Source of the DNA: Sulfitobacter undariae
Lineage (GTDB): Bacteria > Pseudomonadota > Alphaproteobacteria > Rhodobacterales > Rhodobacteraceae
Direction of reading: 5' to 3'
Assembly: GCF_014196805.1 (NCBI RefSeq)
Contig: NZ_JACIEI010000001.1
Location: 186,001-250,000 of the forward strand
Length of the DNA stretch: 64,000 nucleotides
Position numbers and translations under genes: made by a program
Notes under the pieces: model-generated
What the model saw: the letters and a program-made list of their open reading frames with translations, nothing else
Told to the model about the DNA's origin: nothing
The model's database searches: none
Part shown: positions 8,707-19,119 of the stretch, piece by piece
How the letters are laid out: each line of letters opens with the position of its first letter
Numbering within the stretch: position 1 is the stretch's first letter

Positions 8707-9561
8707 TTAGCTGTCGATGCCCCAGCGCCCAGGATGCGCTGGGTAAACGCCCAAGATATCAAGCATATTGGTGAAATAGCCCAGCTCATCCAAGGCGCGT
8801 TTAACAGCGGCATCCTCGGGGTGGCCCTCAATATCGGCGTAAAACTGGGTCGCGGTGAAAGATCCGCCAACCATGTAACTTTCCAGCTTGGTCATGTTGA
8901 TACCATTTGTGGCAAAACCGCCCATGGCCTTGTAAAGCGCGGCGGGGATGTTGCGGACCTCGAACACAAAGGTGGTCATCATTTTTTCGCCGCGTCGTGA
9001 TAGATCGGCGTCAGGGGCCATCAGCAAAAAGCGGGTGGTGTTATGTTCCATATCTTCGATGCCGTCGGCCAGAACGTGTAGCCCGTGAATTTGGGCAGCA
9101 ACTGCACTGGCAAGCACGCCATCAGTGGTGGGCCCGCCCGCAGCCAGCTCTTCAGCAGCACCGGCGCTGTCTGCGGCGGCTTCTGAGGTGATTCCTTGGG
9201 CCTGAAGATAGCTGCGTGCTTGGGGCAGCAGCACCAAATGCGCGCGCACATGCTTTATTTGCTCGAGTGTCACACCAGGGCGCGCCATCAGGGCGATACG
9301 CACACGCACAAAGGCTTCGTCGATAATATGCATGCCACTTTGGGGGAGCAGGCGGTGAATATCAGCCACACGCCCGTATGTTGTGTTTTCAACAGGCAAC
9401 ATGGCGAGATCGGCATGGCCTTCACGAACCGCCTGTAAAACACCATCAAATGTGGTGCAGGGAACAGGGATTCCATCGGGGCGCGCCTGTAGGCAGGCTT
9501 CATGGCTATAAGCCCCAAGGGCGCCCTGAAACGCGATGCGCAGTTGCTTTTTGGCGGTCAT
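8707..9561 (-). CDS. pheA: Prephenate dehydratase with ACT domain
   Basis: Converts prephenate to phenylpyruvate in phenylalanine synthesis; 284 residues. The catalytic domain starts with IAFQGALGAYSHEAC and contains the NTTRFLLM block. The C-terminal ACT domain carries the ESYMVGGSF (ESRP-like) feedback site. It is monofunctional; the chorismate mutase is a separate gene at 34.7-35.1 kb. The start at 9561 is supported by AAAGGA 8 nt upstream; the longer frame to 9612 lacks this. Confidence 0.95.
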   Translation of the reverse strand: MTAKKQLRIAFQGALGAYSHEACLQARPDGIPVPCTTFDGVLQAVREGHADLAMLPVENTTYGRVADIHRLLPQSGMHIIDEAFVRVRIALMARPGVTLEQIKHVRAHLVLLPQARSYLQAQGITSEAAADSAGAAEELAAGGPTTDGVLASAVAAQIHGLHVLADGIEDMEHNTTRFLLMAPDADLSRRGEKMMTTFVFEVRNIPAALYKAMGGFATNGINMTKLESYMVGGSFTATQFYADIEGHPEDAAVKRALDELGYFTNMLDILGVYPAHPGRWGIDS

Positions 9562-9691
9562 CACGTCGATCCTTTGTAAAAACGTAGCAAGTTGGGTGAC
9601 TGGTGAAGGCAACTACACCTTGCTTGCAATGAGGGAAAGCAATAGATACCCCCCTAAATGAACGAAAATTTTTAAAACGATGGACTGACCG

Positions 9692-10192
9692 ATGGATACA
9701 ATGACCCTTACGAAAGTTGCAGCCGGTGTTTTTGGCGCGTGGTTGGTTCTGTTGTTAGGCAAATGGGCCGGCGAAGAAATATACCACACTGAGGTACACG
9801 GCGAGCCGTCTTATTCAATCGCCGTTGAAGGCGGTGCATCTGCTGAGCCAGAACCAGAAGTGCCATTCGAAGAGCTGATGGCGGCGGCTTCTGCTGATAG
9901 CGGCGCCAAAGTATTCCGCAAATGCACTGCTTGCCACAAAGCAGAAGACGGCGCGAATGCGACTGGCCCTTTCCTTTACGGTGTGGTTGATCGTGCAATC
10001 GATACTGCTGATGGCTTCCAGTACTCTGGTGCGCTGCTGCAAGTTGGTGATGTTTGGACGCCTGAAAACCTTAATACATTCCTGACCAAGCCAAGTGCAG
10101 CAGCACCGGGCACAACGATGGGTTTCGCAGGTTTGCCAAAAGCTGAAGACCGCGCAGACGTGATTGCGTATCTTGCCAGCCTTGATGACTGA
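9692..10192 (+). CDS. Membrane-anchored class I cytochrome c (CycM/c552-like)
   Basis: Electron carrier of 166 residues. Residues 5-24 form an uncleaved N-terminal membrane anchor, followed by an acidic Ala/Glu/Pro linker (about 48-60) and a cytochrome c domain. The haem site is CTACH at 78-82 and the probable Met ligand is M143 in TTMGFAGLP. This architecture matches the anchored cytochromes that link the bc1 complex to cytochrome c oxidase in Paracoccus and Rhodobacter; that role is inferred by family. A strong terminator follows. Confidence 0.92.
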   Translation: MDTMTLTKVAAGVFGAWLVLLLGKWAGEEIYHTEVHGEPSYSIAVEGGASAEPEPEVPFEELMAAASADSGAKVFRKCTACHKAEDGANATGPFLYGVVDRAIDTADGFQYSGALLQVGDVWTPENLNTFLTKPSAAAPGTTMGFAGLPKAEDRADVIAYLASLDD

Positions 10193-10217
10193 TCACTGAC
10201 AGGTGACATGACGTTAC

Positions 10218-10244
10218 AAAAGGTCGCCTTCGGGCGGCCTTTTT
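10218..10244 (+). terminator. Rho-independent terminator after the cytochrome c gene
   Basis: GGTCGCC and GGCGGCC pair around a TTCG tetraloop, with flanking AAA and TTTTT, 26 nt after the stop codon. Confidence 0.85.
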
Positions 10245-10363
10245 GCTGAAGGATGCGGGATTTCCGCCAGATCACAGACTTGCAACTTGTATCTTGGCGC
10301 AGGGGACCGTTAGCCTACATTTCCATAACACTGCTTGCCCGTCTTGCTTTAAGGAGACTGCCG

Positions 10364-12286
10364 ATGATGTCTTTTATCCGTTTATCTTTGGGTCGCCCGC
10401 GTGCGGTTCGGTTCTGGTCTGCCATGGCGGTATCCGTCTGTGTTGCGGCCACAGGCAGCGCAGCATCTGCGCAAGATCAGGGTGAGATCATCAAAAGCCA
10501 CGGTTATTCGTTTTATGGTGATTTGAAATATCCCGCTGATTTCAAAAACTTTGATTACGTGAACCCCGATGCCCCCAAAGACGGCGAGATTTCTTTGCCG
10601 TTTGTCGGCACGCTTGATTCCATGAACCCTTATTCGGGCAAGGGCCGTGCGCATTTGTTCTCGATCTTCGCCTATGAAAGCCTGCTCGGTGAAGCGCCCA
10701 CACAAGATGGATTGCCTGCGGATGTTTACGGCGAGGCATACTGTCTGCTGTGCGAAACGCTGGAATACCCCGAGGATAAATCGTGGGTTGTTTTCAACAT
10801 GCGCAAGGACGCGAAGTTTTCTGACGGCACTCCTGTGACGGCCAATGACATCGCGTTTTCGCATAACCTGTTGTTGGATGAGGGGCTGCAATCCTATGCG
10901 GATGCCGTGCGTAAACGTATCCCGAAGGTTGAAGTGATTGATGATTATACGATCAAGTTTTACTTTGCCGACGGCATTTCGCGGCGCAGCTTGATTGAGC
11001 AGGTCGGCGGCGTGCCTGCGTGGCCTTCCAAATGGATGCAAGAACGCGGCGTCGGCCTCAAGGATGACTGGCTCGAGTCTCCTCCGGGATCGGGCGCTTA
11101 TGTGATTGATGACGTTGATCTAAGCCGCAATATCGTGCTCAAACGCAATCCCGATTACTGGGGTAATGATCTGCCGATTAACAAAGGCCGCTTCAACTTT
11201 GATACCATCAAGCTGGAGATCATCAGCGACGATACGGCCTCCTTTGAGGCGTTCAAATCGGGGCTTTATACCTTCCGTAGTGAAGGCGATTCCAAGAAAT
11301 GGGCGGCGGGATATGATTTTCCCAAGGTTGATGATGGCTTCATTGTGAAAGCAGAACTGCCTGACGGCTCCCCTCCGACGCCAACGGGTGTTGTGTTCAA
11401 TCTGAATAGCGAAATTTTGAAAGACCGCGCAGTGCGTCAGGCGATTGCCTTGATGTTCAACTTTGAATGGACCAATGAATCCCTGCAATACGGTCTGTTC
11501 AAGCAGCGCGCCTCCTTTTCTCAGGGCACACCTGTGATGGCGAACGGCGTGCCAGAAGGTGCCGAATTGGAATTGCTGAAATCTCTGGGTGATCTGGTCC
11601 CCGAGGACATGTTGACCAGTGAGGCGATTGTACCACACAGCTCCAGCCCTGATCGCCTGCTAGATCGTCGCAATGCCCGTGCTGCGCAAAAACTGCTGGA
11701 TGATGCTGGCTGGGAAGTGGTTAATGGTCAGCGCCAGAAAGATGGCGTGCCGTTGCGTTTGGAATTCCTGTTCAACTCTACCTCGTCCCCCACCGCTACT
11801 GCGGCGATCGAAAACTACGTTTCTAATCTGCGTGGTATCGGGATTGATTTACAGTTGGATAAGGTGGACAGCTCGCAATACACCTCGCGCGAACGTGGGC
11901 GTGACTTTGATCTGATCTATGAAAGCTATGCAGCTTTCCTTGGGACGGGCACAGGTCTTCCGCAGTATTACGGCTCGGAAGCGGCTGAATATTCGCTGTT
12001 CAACCCAGCCGGTTTGGCCAGCCCCATGGTTGATGCGATCATCGAGGCGTCTTTGTCGGCGGAAACACGCGAAGAAGAACAAGCCGCGATGAGAGCCTTG
12101 GACCGTGCACTGCGCTATGAGTTCTTCATGGTTCCGATGTGGTATAATGACGTGAATTGGGTTGCTTATTACGATCAATATGGCCGCCCCGAGACACAGC
12201 CGCCTTACGCCGTTGGCCAATTGGATTTCTGGTGGTATGACGCTGAAAAAGCGCAAAAATTGCGCGATGCAGGTGTGCTGAGGTAA
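10364..12286 (+). CDS. yejA: Peptide ABC transporter periplasmic binding protein (YejA-like, SBP family 5)
   Basis: Binding protein of 640 residues for an oligopeptide-type importer. A signal peptide of about 35 residues ends ASAQ. The mature part begins with HGYSFYGDLKYPADFKNFDYVNPDAP, typical of YejA-type proteins, and carries the family 5 signature around FSDGTPVTANDIAFS. The start at 10364 is set by AAGGAG 7 nt upstream; the longer frame from 10253 would bury the signal peptide. It is the first gene of four, 6 nt before the yejB-like gene. The Yej system of E. coli takes up microcin C; the natural substrate here is unknown. Confidence 0.93.
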   Translation: MMSFIRLSLGRPRAVRFWSAMAVSVCVAATGSAASAQDQGEIIKSHGYSFYGDLKYPADFKNFDYVNPDAPKDGEISLPFVGTLDSMNPYSGKGRAHLFSIFAYESLLGEAPTQDGLPADVYGEAYCLLCETLEYPEDKSWVVFNMRKDAKFSDGTPVTANDIAFSHNLLLDEGLQSYADAVRKRIPKVEVIDDYTIKFYFADGISRRSLIEQVGGVPAWPSKWMQERGVGLKDDWLESPPGSGAYVIDDVDLSRNIVLKRNPDYWGNDLPINKGRFNFDTIKLEIISDDTASFEAFKSGLYTFRSEGDSKKWAAGYDFPKVDDGFIVKAELPDGSPPTPTGVVFNLNSEILKDRAVRQAIALMFNFEWTNESLQYGLFKQRASFSQGTPVMANGVPEGAELELLKSLGDLVPEDMLTSEAIVPHSSSPDRLLDRRNARAAQKLLDDAGWEVVNGQRQKDGVPLRLEFLFNSTSSPTATAAIENYVSNLRGIGIDLQLDKVDSSQYTSRERGRDFDLIYESYAAFLGTGTGLPQYYGSEAAEYSLFNPAGLASPMVDAIIEASLSAETREEEQAAMRALDRALRYEFFMVPMWYNDVNWVAYYDQYGRPETQPPYAVGQLDFWWYDAEKAQKLRDAGVLR

Positions 12287-12292
12287 CTCCCA

Positions 12293-13444
12293 ATGGGTAG
12301 CTATATTTTAAGGCGTCTTTTGCTGATTCCGGTGACGTTGTTCGGGATCATGCTGGTTAATTTTGCGCTGGTACAATTTGTGCCGGGCGGACCAGTTGAG
12401 CAAGCGATTGCGCGTATTCAAGGCGGCGGCGATGTGTTTGGCGGCTTTGCTGGCGGCAACAATGACGCGGGCGCAGATACCATGTCCCAAGGTGGGCAGA
12501 GCGAATATGTAGGCGCACGCGGGTTGCCCCCTGAATTCATTGCCGAGCTGGAAAAGGAATTCGGTTTTGACAAACCGCCAGTTGAGCGGTTTGTCACGAT
12601 GTTGGGCAATTACATGATGTTCGATTTCGGAAATAGCTATTTCCGCTCGATCTCGGTGATTGATTTGATCAAGGAAAAGCTGCCCGTTTCAATTACGCTG
12701 GGGCTTTGGTCGACGTTAATTGCCTATATGATTTCGATCCCGTTGGGCATCAAAAAAGCGGTGCGCGATGGATCGCGGTTTGACACATGGACATCGGGGG
12801 CCATCATCGCAGCCTATGCGATCCCCGGTTTTTTGTTTGCGATTTTGTTGCTCGTTCTGTTTGTGCCCGCCAACTGTTTCCGCATTCCCGGCTTGGCAGA
12901 CCTCTGGCCCGGTGGCGCGACTTATAACCCGACGTGTTATGAGCTGTTCCCCCTGCGCGGTCTGACGTCGGATAATTTTGATCAGCTCAGCGCGTGGGAC
13001 AAGGTAAAGGATTATGCGTGGCATATTACGCTGCCCGTGTTGGCCTCGACAATTTCGGCCTTTGCAACGCTGACATTGCTGACGAAAAACAGCTTTCTGG
13101 ATGAGATCAAAAAGCATTACGTGATGACCGCCCGCGCCAAAGGCCTGTCCGAGCGTAAGGTGCTCTATGGTCACGTCTTTCGCAATGCGATGTTGATTGT
13201 GATTGCGGGTTTCCCTGCTGTATTTATCGGTGTTTTCTTTGGCTCTAGCCTGATTATTGAAACGATATTTAGCCTTGATGGCTTGGGCCGTCTTGGGTTT
13301 GAGGCAGCCGTCGCGCGGGATTATCCGATTGTCTTTGGCACGCTGTTCATATTTGGACTGATCGGGCTGGTGGTCAGCATCATTTCCGATTTGATGTATG
13401 TGCTGGTTGATCCGCGTATTGATTTTGAGAAGAGGGAAGGCTGA
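12293..13444 (+). CDS. yejB: Peptide ABC transporter permease (YejB-like)
   Basis: Inner-membrane permease of 383 residues, DppB/OppB class. The first membrane span is followed by a long periplasmic loop that includes a Gly-rich stretch (about residues 40-65). The permease EAA-type loop is near [20 protein letters not shown]. Its stop overlaps the next start as TGATG, so translation with the yejE-like gene is probably coupled. Confidence 0.93.
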   Translation: MGSYILRRLLLIPVTLFGIMLVNFALVQFVPGGPVEQAIARIQGGGDVFGGFAGGNNDAGADTMSQGGQSEYVGARGLPPEFIAELEKEFGFDKPPVERFVTMLGNYMMFDFGNSYFRSISVIDLIKEKLPVSITLGLWSTLIAYMISIPLGIKKAVRDGSRFDTWTSGAIIAAYAIPGFLFAILLLVLFVPANCFRIPGLADLWPGGATYNPTCYELFPLRGLTSDNFDQLSAWDKVKDYAWHITLPVLASTISAFATLTLLTKNSFLDEIKKHYVMTARAKGLSERKVLYGHVFRNAMLIVIAGFPAVFIGVFFGSSLIIETIFSLDGLGRLGFEAAVARDYPIVFGTLFIFGLIGLVVSIISDLMYVLVDPRIDFEKREG

Positions 13445-14550
13445 TGGCTCTGTCTCCGCTCAACCAGCGCCGTTGGCGTAATTTCACCCGCAACCGTCGC
13501 GCTTACTGGTCGCTGTGGATCTTCGCGGTGGTCTTTACGCTGTCTCTATTCGCTGAATTCATCGCGAACGATAAGCCGATTCTGGTGAATTATCGCGGCG
13601 ATTATTATATGCCGATTTTCAAGTTCTACCCTGAAACCGCGTTCGGCGGTGATTTCCAGACCGAGGCCGCTTACCGCGACCCGGAGGTGAAGTGCCTGAT
13701 TGCAACTGGCGGATCAGAGCTGTGTTTTGATGATCCTGATGGTTACATCCTAGACGCTGCTGACGGCGAGATTGACGGCGAAACGATTGAAAAAGGCTGG
13801 TCTGTCTGGCCGCCCATTCCCTACAGCTTTGATACTGCCGTTGACCGCCCCGGTGCGGCACCGCTACCTCCCAATGGTGAAAACTTGTTGGGCACGGATG
13901 GCACCAAACGGGACGTGCTGGCGCGTGTGATCCACGGGTTCCGCCTGTCTATTGTGTTCACGCTGCTTGTTACGGGGCTGTCCACGCTTATCGGGATCGC
14001 AGCGGGGGCTGTGCAGGGGTTCTTTGGTGGTTGGGTTGATCTGATATTCCAACGGGTGATCGAAATCTGGACGTCGACGCCCTCGCTTTATGTGATCATC
14101 ATCATGTTTGCCATTTTGGGCCGAAGTTTCTGGCTGTTGGTGATTCTGTTGGTGTTGTTCAGTTGGACATCCCTTGTAGGGGTTGTAAGGGCCGAGTTCT
14201 TGCGGGCGCGTAATTTGGAATATGTCCGTGCCGCACGGGCGCTGGGTGTGGGCAATGTTACAATCATGTTCCGCCACATGCTGCCTAACGCGATGGTTGC
14301 GACCCTGACAATGCTGCCTTTCCTGATCACAGGCACGATTTCATCGCTCGCAGTGTTGGACTTCCTCGGCTTTGGCCTGCCGTCTTCTGCGCCGAGTCTG
14401 GGTGAACTGACTTTGCAGGCCAAGCAAAACCTGCAAGCGCCTTGGCTGGCATTTACCGCGTTCTTTACCTTTGCGATCATGCTGTCGCTGTTGGTGTTTA
14501 TATTTGAAGGGGTCCGTGATGCGTTTGATCCTAGAAAGACGTTTAACTGA
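13444..14550 (+). CDS. yejE: Peptide ABC transporter permease (YejE-like)
   Basis: Second permease, 368 residues, DppC/OppC class. There is one membrane span at about 20-38, then a large periplasmic domain to about 150 and a bundle of five spans. The cytoplasmic coupling loop reads RAARALGVGNVTIMFRHMLPNA. It begins within the stop of the yejB-like gene and ends in a TGATG overlap with the ATPase gene. Confidence 0.93.
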   Translation: MALSPLNQRRWRNFTRNRRAYWSLWIFAVVFTLSLFAEFIANDKPILVNYRGDYYMPIFKFYPETAFGGDFQTEAAYRDPEVKCLIATGGSELCFDDPDGYILDAADGEIDGETIEKGWSVWPPIPYSFDTAVDRPGAAPLPPNGENLLGTDGTKRDVLARVIHGFRLSIVFTLLVTGLSTLIGIAAGAVQGFFGGWVDLIFQRVIEIWTSTPSLYVIIIMFAILGRSFWLLVILLVLFSWTSLVGVVRAEFLRARNLEYVRAARALGVGNVTIMFRHMLPNAMVATLTMLPFLITGTISSLAVLDFLGFGLPSSAPSLGELTLQAKQNLQAPWLAFTAFFTFAIMLSLLVFIFEGVRDAFDPRKTFN

Positions 14551-16130
14551 TGGCACCGCTTCTTGATGTTCAAAACCTGCGTGTGTCTTTTCGGCAAGAC
14601 GGCAAACTGACACCTGCGGTCAAAGGGATTTCGTTTCATGTGGAGCGCGGCGAGACCGTGGCACTGGTGGGCGAGAGCGGATCAGGTAAATCCGTTTCGG
14701 CGCTGAGCACGGTGAGCCTGCTGGGGGATACCGCCCATGTAGAGGGCTCTGTCACCTATGACGGCCAGCAGATGATCGGCGCGTCGGACAAGTTGCTGCG
14801 CAAGGTACGCGGTAACGACATCAGCTTTATCTTCCAAGAGCCGATGACCTCGCTGAACCCGCTGCACACCATCGATAAACAGTTGGGCGAATCGCTCACA
14901 CTGCACCAAGGGCTGACAGGCTCGGCACTCAAGGCGCGTATTCTGGAGCTGCTGGAGCGTGTCGGCATCAATGATGCGGCCAGTCGTCTTGGGTCATATC
15001 CGCATCAGCTATCTGGTGGGCAACGCCAACGTGTGATGATCGCCATGGCGCTGGCGAATAAACCCGACGTGCTGATCGCGGATGAGCCGACAACCGCGTT
15101 GGATGTGACCATTCAGGCGCAGATACTGGACCTGTTGAAAGAACTGAAAGATAGCGAAGGCATGGGCCTGCTGTTCATCACCCATGATCTGGGCGTGGTG
15201 CGGCGCATTGCGGACCGCGTCTGTGTGATGCAACACGGCGAGATCGTGGAACAAGGGCCGACTCGTGAGATTTTTGACAATCCACAACACCCTTACACGC
15301 AAAAATTGTTAGGCGCTGAGCCAACGGGCGGTCCTGCACCCGTGCCCGAAGGGGCCGAAGTGATCGCGCAAGCGGACAACTTGAAAATCTGGTTCCCAAT
15401 CCAACAAGGTTTGCTGCGCCGTACAGTTGGGCATGTGAAGGCGGTCAGTGACGCCTCATTCAGCGTGCGTGCAGGCGAGACGATCGGTATTGTCGGCGAA
15501 AGCGGTTCTGGCAAAACAACGTTGGCGCTGGCTATGATGCGCCTGATTTCCTCGGAAGGGGGGATCACCTTTATGGGGGACGATGTGCGCAAATGGTCAA
15601 CCAAACAGCTGCGCAACCTGCGCAAAGACATGCAGATTGTGTTTCAAGATCCGTTCGGCAGCTTGTCACCGCGTATGACCTGTATGCAGATCATCGCTGA
15701 AGGTTTGGCGATTCACAAGGTTGACCCTGACCGCGACAAACGTGAATTGGTGCGTGATGTAATGGTTGAAGTGGGGTTAGACCCCGCCACGATGGACCGC
15801 TATCCGCATGAATTTTCGGGCGGACAGCGCCAGCGGATCGCGATCGCACGGGCCATGGTTTTGCGTCCGCGCTTGTTGGTACTGGATGAGCCGACATCGG
15901 CATTGGACATGACCGTACAGGTGCAAATCGTGGACCTGCTGCGCGCCTTGCAGGTGAAATACGGGCTGGCTTATTTGTTCATCAGTCACGATCTAAAGGT
16001 CGTGCGGGCCATGTCACATCGCGTCATGGTGATGAAGCGCGGCGATGTGGTGGAATATGGCGATGTGGATGCGCTATATGACAATCCACAGACAGAATAC
16101 ACGCGCACCCTGTTGCAGGCGGCGCATTAG
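14550..16130 (+). CDS. yejF: Peptide ABC transporter, fused dual ATPase (YejF-like)
   Basis: Two ATP-binding cassettes in one chain of 526 residues. The first has Walker A GESGSGKS at about 42-49, signature LSGGQRQR and Walker B VLIADEPT. The second has GESGSGKT at about 315, signature FSGGQRQR and LLVLDEPT. Each cassette ends in an oligopeptide-transporter C-terminal motif. All key residues are present in both halves, so both should bind ATP. It is the last gene of the importer operon. Confidence 0.95.
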   Translation: MAPLLDVQNLRVSFRQDGKLTPAVKGISFHVERGETVALVGESGSGKSVSALSTVSLLGDTAHVEGSVTYDGQQMIGASDKLLRKVRGNDISFIFQEPMTSLNPLHTIDKQLGESLTLHQGLTGSALKARILELLERVGINDAASRLGSYPHQLSGGQRQRVMIAMALANKPDVLIADEPTTALDVTIQAQILDLLKELKDSEGMGLLFITHDLGVVRRIADRVCVMQHGEIVEQGPTREIFDNPQHPYTQKLLGAEPTGGPAPVPEGAEVIAQADNLKIWFPIQQGLLRRTVGHVKAVSDASFSVRAGETIGIVGESGSGKTTLALAMMRLISSEGGITFMGDDVRKWSTKQLRNLRKDMQIVFQDPFGSLSPRMTCMQIIAEGLAIHKVDPDRDKRELVRDVMVEVGLDPATMDRYPHEFSGGQRQRIAIARAMVLRPRLLVLDEPTSALDMTVQVQIVDLLRALQVKYGLAYLFISHDLKVVRAMSHRVMVMKRGDVVEYGDVDALYDNPQTEYTRTLLQAAH

Positions 16131-16198
16131 CCTCCGACTGCACAGACCTGCACCTGCAGAGCTGCCTTTTTCATGGCCATGCCGCAGGTATCAATAGG

Positions 16199-16363
16199 CT
16201 AGACATGTTCGGTTTTCTTAAGCGTTCTGCCTGCCTTTAGGTGATGCAATAGGCGTTTAAGCAGGCCAGGACGCTTAGACGTCACGCTGTCGGGTAAGAC
16301 CGGGCCTGTCTTTACGGTTACTCTACTAGCGGTTACAAAGCTGTCTGCAAAAATTGTTAACAT
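16199..16363 (-). CDS. Small basic ORF of 54 residues, function unknown
   Basis: Open frame with a strong ribosome site: CAGGAGA ends 7 nt before the ATG. It encodes MLTIFADSFVTASRV at the start and a Lys/Arg/His-rich C-terminal half (about 13 basic residues in 32). It lies divergently to the LysR gene at 16455 with a gap of about 90 bp, a position in which LysR proteins often control the neighbour. No family is recognised. Support comes only from the ribosome site, frame and context. Confidence 0.5.
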   Translation of the reverse strand: MLTIFADSFVTASRVTVKTGPVLPDSVTSKRPGLLKRLLHHLKAGRTLKKTEHV

Positions 16364-16454
16364 GGGTCGTCTCCTGAGTATCTCCTCTTATCTTGACCGT
16401 TTTGCGCATTGATGCGAGTTATGCATTATTCGAACGTGTAACCTGAGGTAACAT

Positions 16455-17330
16455 ATGGATTGGCGGAGCCTTCCACCACTCTCTGCATTGCGGGCATTTT
16501 CAGCCTTTGCTGAGAACGGCAATGTGGTTGATGCAGGGGATGCCTTGGGTGTCTCGCACGCGGCCATTAGCCAACAGTTACGGGTGTTGGAGAGCCATAT
16601 GGATGTGGCTTTGCTGGATCGCACTGGGCGTGCGTTGCGTCTGACGGCGCAGGGGGCTTTGCTGGCGCAGGCGCTGAAGGGCGGGTTTTCGCAGATATCC
16701 GACGGGGTAGGGGCATTAACCGGCTCGCGTAATGCGGGCCCTTTGCACATGTCGATGACGCCGACTTTCGCCGCGTCGTGGTTGATGCCGCGACTGTCGG
16801 GATTTCGGGCCGCTTATCCTGAAATCGATTTGATGATCGACCCGACTGTCAAGGTCGTCACACTTGAGACGGGTGGCATTGATGTGGCCATCCGATATGG
16901 CAAAGGAAGTTGGGAAGGCGTCGATGCGACTTTGTTGTGGGAAAGCCCTATGGTGGTGGTCGGCGCGCCAGTACTGGTGGGCGAAATTTCTTACGGAGAC
17001 ACGAATGCGATGTCTCAGCTGCCATGGATTGAAGAAATGGGATCAAGCGAGGCGTCCAATTGGCGTAAGCGCAGTGCATTAGCGCAAAGCGGCACGGCGA
17101 CGTTGAACTTGCCGGGCAACCTGTTGTTGGATGCCGCGCGTAATGGTCTGGGAATTGCGGTCGCGGTGCGCAGGTTTGTTCAAGGCGATATCGACGCAGG
17201 CCGATTGCAGGTCCTCAACGAAGACCCAAGCCGCGGCACAGGATATTATATAGTGACTCGGACAGGCGTGATGCGCCCACCGCTCAAGGCTTTTGTATCG
17301 TGGCTGAAGCGGGAAGGGCCGTTGGCCTAA
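16455..17330 (+). CDS. LysR-family transcriptional regulator (GcvA-like)
   Basis: Regulator of 291 residues. The N-terminal winged helix-turn-helix begins LPPLSALRAFSAFAE and has the recognition part ALGVSHAAISQQLRVLE at about 30-46. A type 2 periplasmic-binding-like effector domain follows. GAGG lies 6 nt before the ATG. The divergent 54-residue ORF is the nearest candidate target. The effector is unknown. Confidence 0.9.
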   Translation: MDWRSLPPLSALRAFSAFAENGNVVDAGDALGVSHAAISQQLRVLESHMDVALLDRTGRALRLTAQGALLAQALKGGFSQISDGVGALTGSRNAGPLHMSMTPTFAASWLMPRLSGFRAAYPEIDLMIDPTVKVVTLETGGIDVAIRYGKGSWEGVDATLLWESPMVVVGAPVLVGEISYGDTNAMSQLPWIEEMGSSEASNWRKRSALAQSGTATLNLPGNLLLDAARNGLGIAVAVRRFVQGDIDAGRLQVLNEDPSRGTGYYIVTRTGVMRPPLKAFVSWLKREGPLA

Positions 17331-17332
17331 GC

Positions 17333-18871
17333 TCAGCTTGGCCCGATCATAAAGCAGCTTACATTACGGGCTTGTAGGCGACGGCAGGCCAAATCGGCTG
17401 TTTCTCGTGTCATCCCTAGGAAATTTGCGTCAAATCCCTGCGGTTTTTTGATGACTTTGCGCAGTGATCCGTCAAGCGTTGCGATCTCTGATAATGCTGT
17501 TTTTATGAGAACTTTTTCGGCTGCGTAGCGGCTTCCATAGCGGCCGACATTCACACCCCATTGTTGGCCACCAGACGTAGAGAGGCGGGTGACAACCTCT
17601 TGCGGTTCGGCGGTTTTGCTGGGTTCTGGTTGCGCACCAATCACGACCAAGCCTTTTGGCCGCAGGGAGGGGCGGGCAGACTCTACGGCTGCAGCATACA
17701 TCACAGCTGGGATAACTTCTTCTTCTGCCACAACAGGCTGCTTGTCCACGTCTGGTGGTGTTATTGCTGCCAGCGCAACTTCTACAGGTGAGGCAGTAGC
17801 AGGGGCTGGTGCGGCGTTCGCCTGTGCGACAGCAGCATCAATGGCCGAGCTGAGTGCGTCGCTGATCGGGTCTGCGGTTGCGACAACAACGGTTTCTTCG
17901 GCCACAGGGCGTAGTTGGGGGCGCTTGGAATCTTTGACAGCCAGAATGAGGCGGATTGTCTTGCCTCTGGCGCCCGGTGCCGCCGGTTGATCTGTTTCGG
18001 CGTCAGCAACATAGGCAGGTACGCTAGGCTTGTTCACTGGCGCGGAGGACGGTGAACGGCGGAAACCGAGATCCATCAACTCTGCCACTTTGGCGTTGCG
18101 TGCTGTGGTCGATGCGCCGCCAAATACGGTCACGATAACGCGTTCATTGCCACGCTCAGCCGAGGCCGTCAGGTTAAAGCCTGCAGCGCGGGTATATCCG
18201 GTTTTGATGCCGTCAGCGCCTTTGTAGGATGTCAAAAAGCGCCGGTTTGTGTGGGATACTTTGCGCACACCTGCATCGGCGGTCAGTCGCGAAAACAGAT
18301 TGTAGTATTGGGGGTAATCATACAGCAGATGACGTCCCATTGTTGTCATGTCACGGGCGGTAGACAAATGGCCGTTTTCTGTCAGGCCATGGGCGTTTTT
18401 AAAGGTGGAACGAGTCATGCCTAGCTGTTTTGCAGTGCGGTTCATGCGGCGCGCAAATTTGGCTTCTGAGCCTTCAATCGCTTCTCCGATGGCGGTGGCA
18501 GCATCATTCGCCGATTTGACGGCGGCGCCACGGATCAAATAGCGCAGCGCGATTTTCTGACCTTCGCGCAGGCCCAGCTTGCTGGGTTCTTCACCAGCGG
18601 CATTTCTGGAAATGGTAACTTTTGTATCCAGAGAAATCTCACCACGCTCGATGGCTTGAAACGCGATGTACAATGTCATCATTTTTGTCAGGGAAGCAGG
18701 GTGCAGGCGCGTGTCAGCGTTACGGGCATGCAAGACTTCGCCAGTTCGTGCATCGATGACGTAAGCTGCGTAGGGGGCAGCTCTTGCGCTCATCGGCACA
18801 AGTACGAACATCCAAATGGCCGCAAAAATGAATAGCCCAAAACGGACCGACTGCAAGCGTCGCGCCTTCAT
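17333..18871 (-). CDS. D-alanyl-D-alanine carboxypeptidase with C-terminal SPOR domain
   Basis: Penicillin-binding protein of 512 residues that trims peptidoglycan stem peptides in the periplasm. A signal peptide of about 31 residues ends ARAA. The three serine-transferase motifs are present: SLTK at 60-63, SAN near 115 and KTG near 221. After a low-complexity Ala/Pro/Val linker, residues from about 430 resemble a SPOR domain (WGVNVGRYGSRYAAEKVL), which binds denuded septal glycan. Location at the septum is inferred from that domain. It is convergent with the LysR gene, with 2 nt between stops. Confidence 0.92.
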   Translation of the reverse strand: MKARRLQSVRFGLFIFAAIWMFVLVPMSARAAPYAAYVIDARTGEVLHARNADTRLHPASLTKMMTLYIAFQAIERGEISLDTKVTISRNAAGEEPSKLGLREGQKIALRYLIRGAAVKSANDAATAIGEAIEGSEAKFARRMNRTAKQLGMTRSTFKNAHGLTENGHLSTARDMTTMGRHLLYDYPQYYNLFSRLTADAGVRKVSHTNRRFLTSYKGADGIKTGYTRAAGFNLTASAERGNERVIVTVFGGASTTARNAKVAELMDLGFRRSPSSAPVNKPSVPAYVADAETDQPAAPGARGKTIRLILAVKDSKRPQLRPVAEETVVVATADPISDALSSAIDAAVAQANAAPAPATASPVEVALAAITPPDVDKQPVVAEEEVIPAVMYAAAVESARPSLRPKGLVVIGAQPEPSKTAEPQEVVTRLSTSGGQQWGVNVGRYGSRYAAEKVLIKTALSEIATLDGSLRKVIKKPQGFDANFLGMTRETADLACRRLQARNVSCFMIGPS

Positions 18872-19119
18872 GATAATCTGCCTAACTCTGCCTCTGACCC
18901 TCGATTTTTCGAGTGGCCGTTTTTATTAGCTTAAACCTAGCACTAATTTTTGCTTCTGATAACCCATGTTTTTAAACAAGTTAGGCGATTTTCCGCGAAG
19001 CCATATGGCACATTTGGGGTGTGTTAGGGCATTAACCACAACACTCGCGATTGTGGCGAGAATGTGGCGTAAATCGGGTGGGTGCTGCCTCAATTCAATT
19101 CGGCATCCGAGTCTGCTAA

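Noticed and set aside
8721-8743. Perfect hairpin CCCAGCGC/GCGCTGGG near convergent stops
   Set aside because: It lies inside the pheA coding region and no T run follows, so it is not a convincing terminator.
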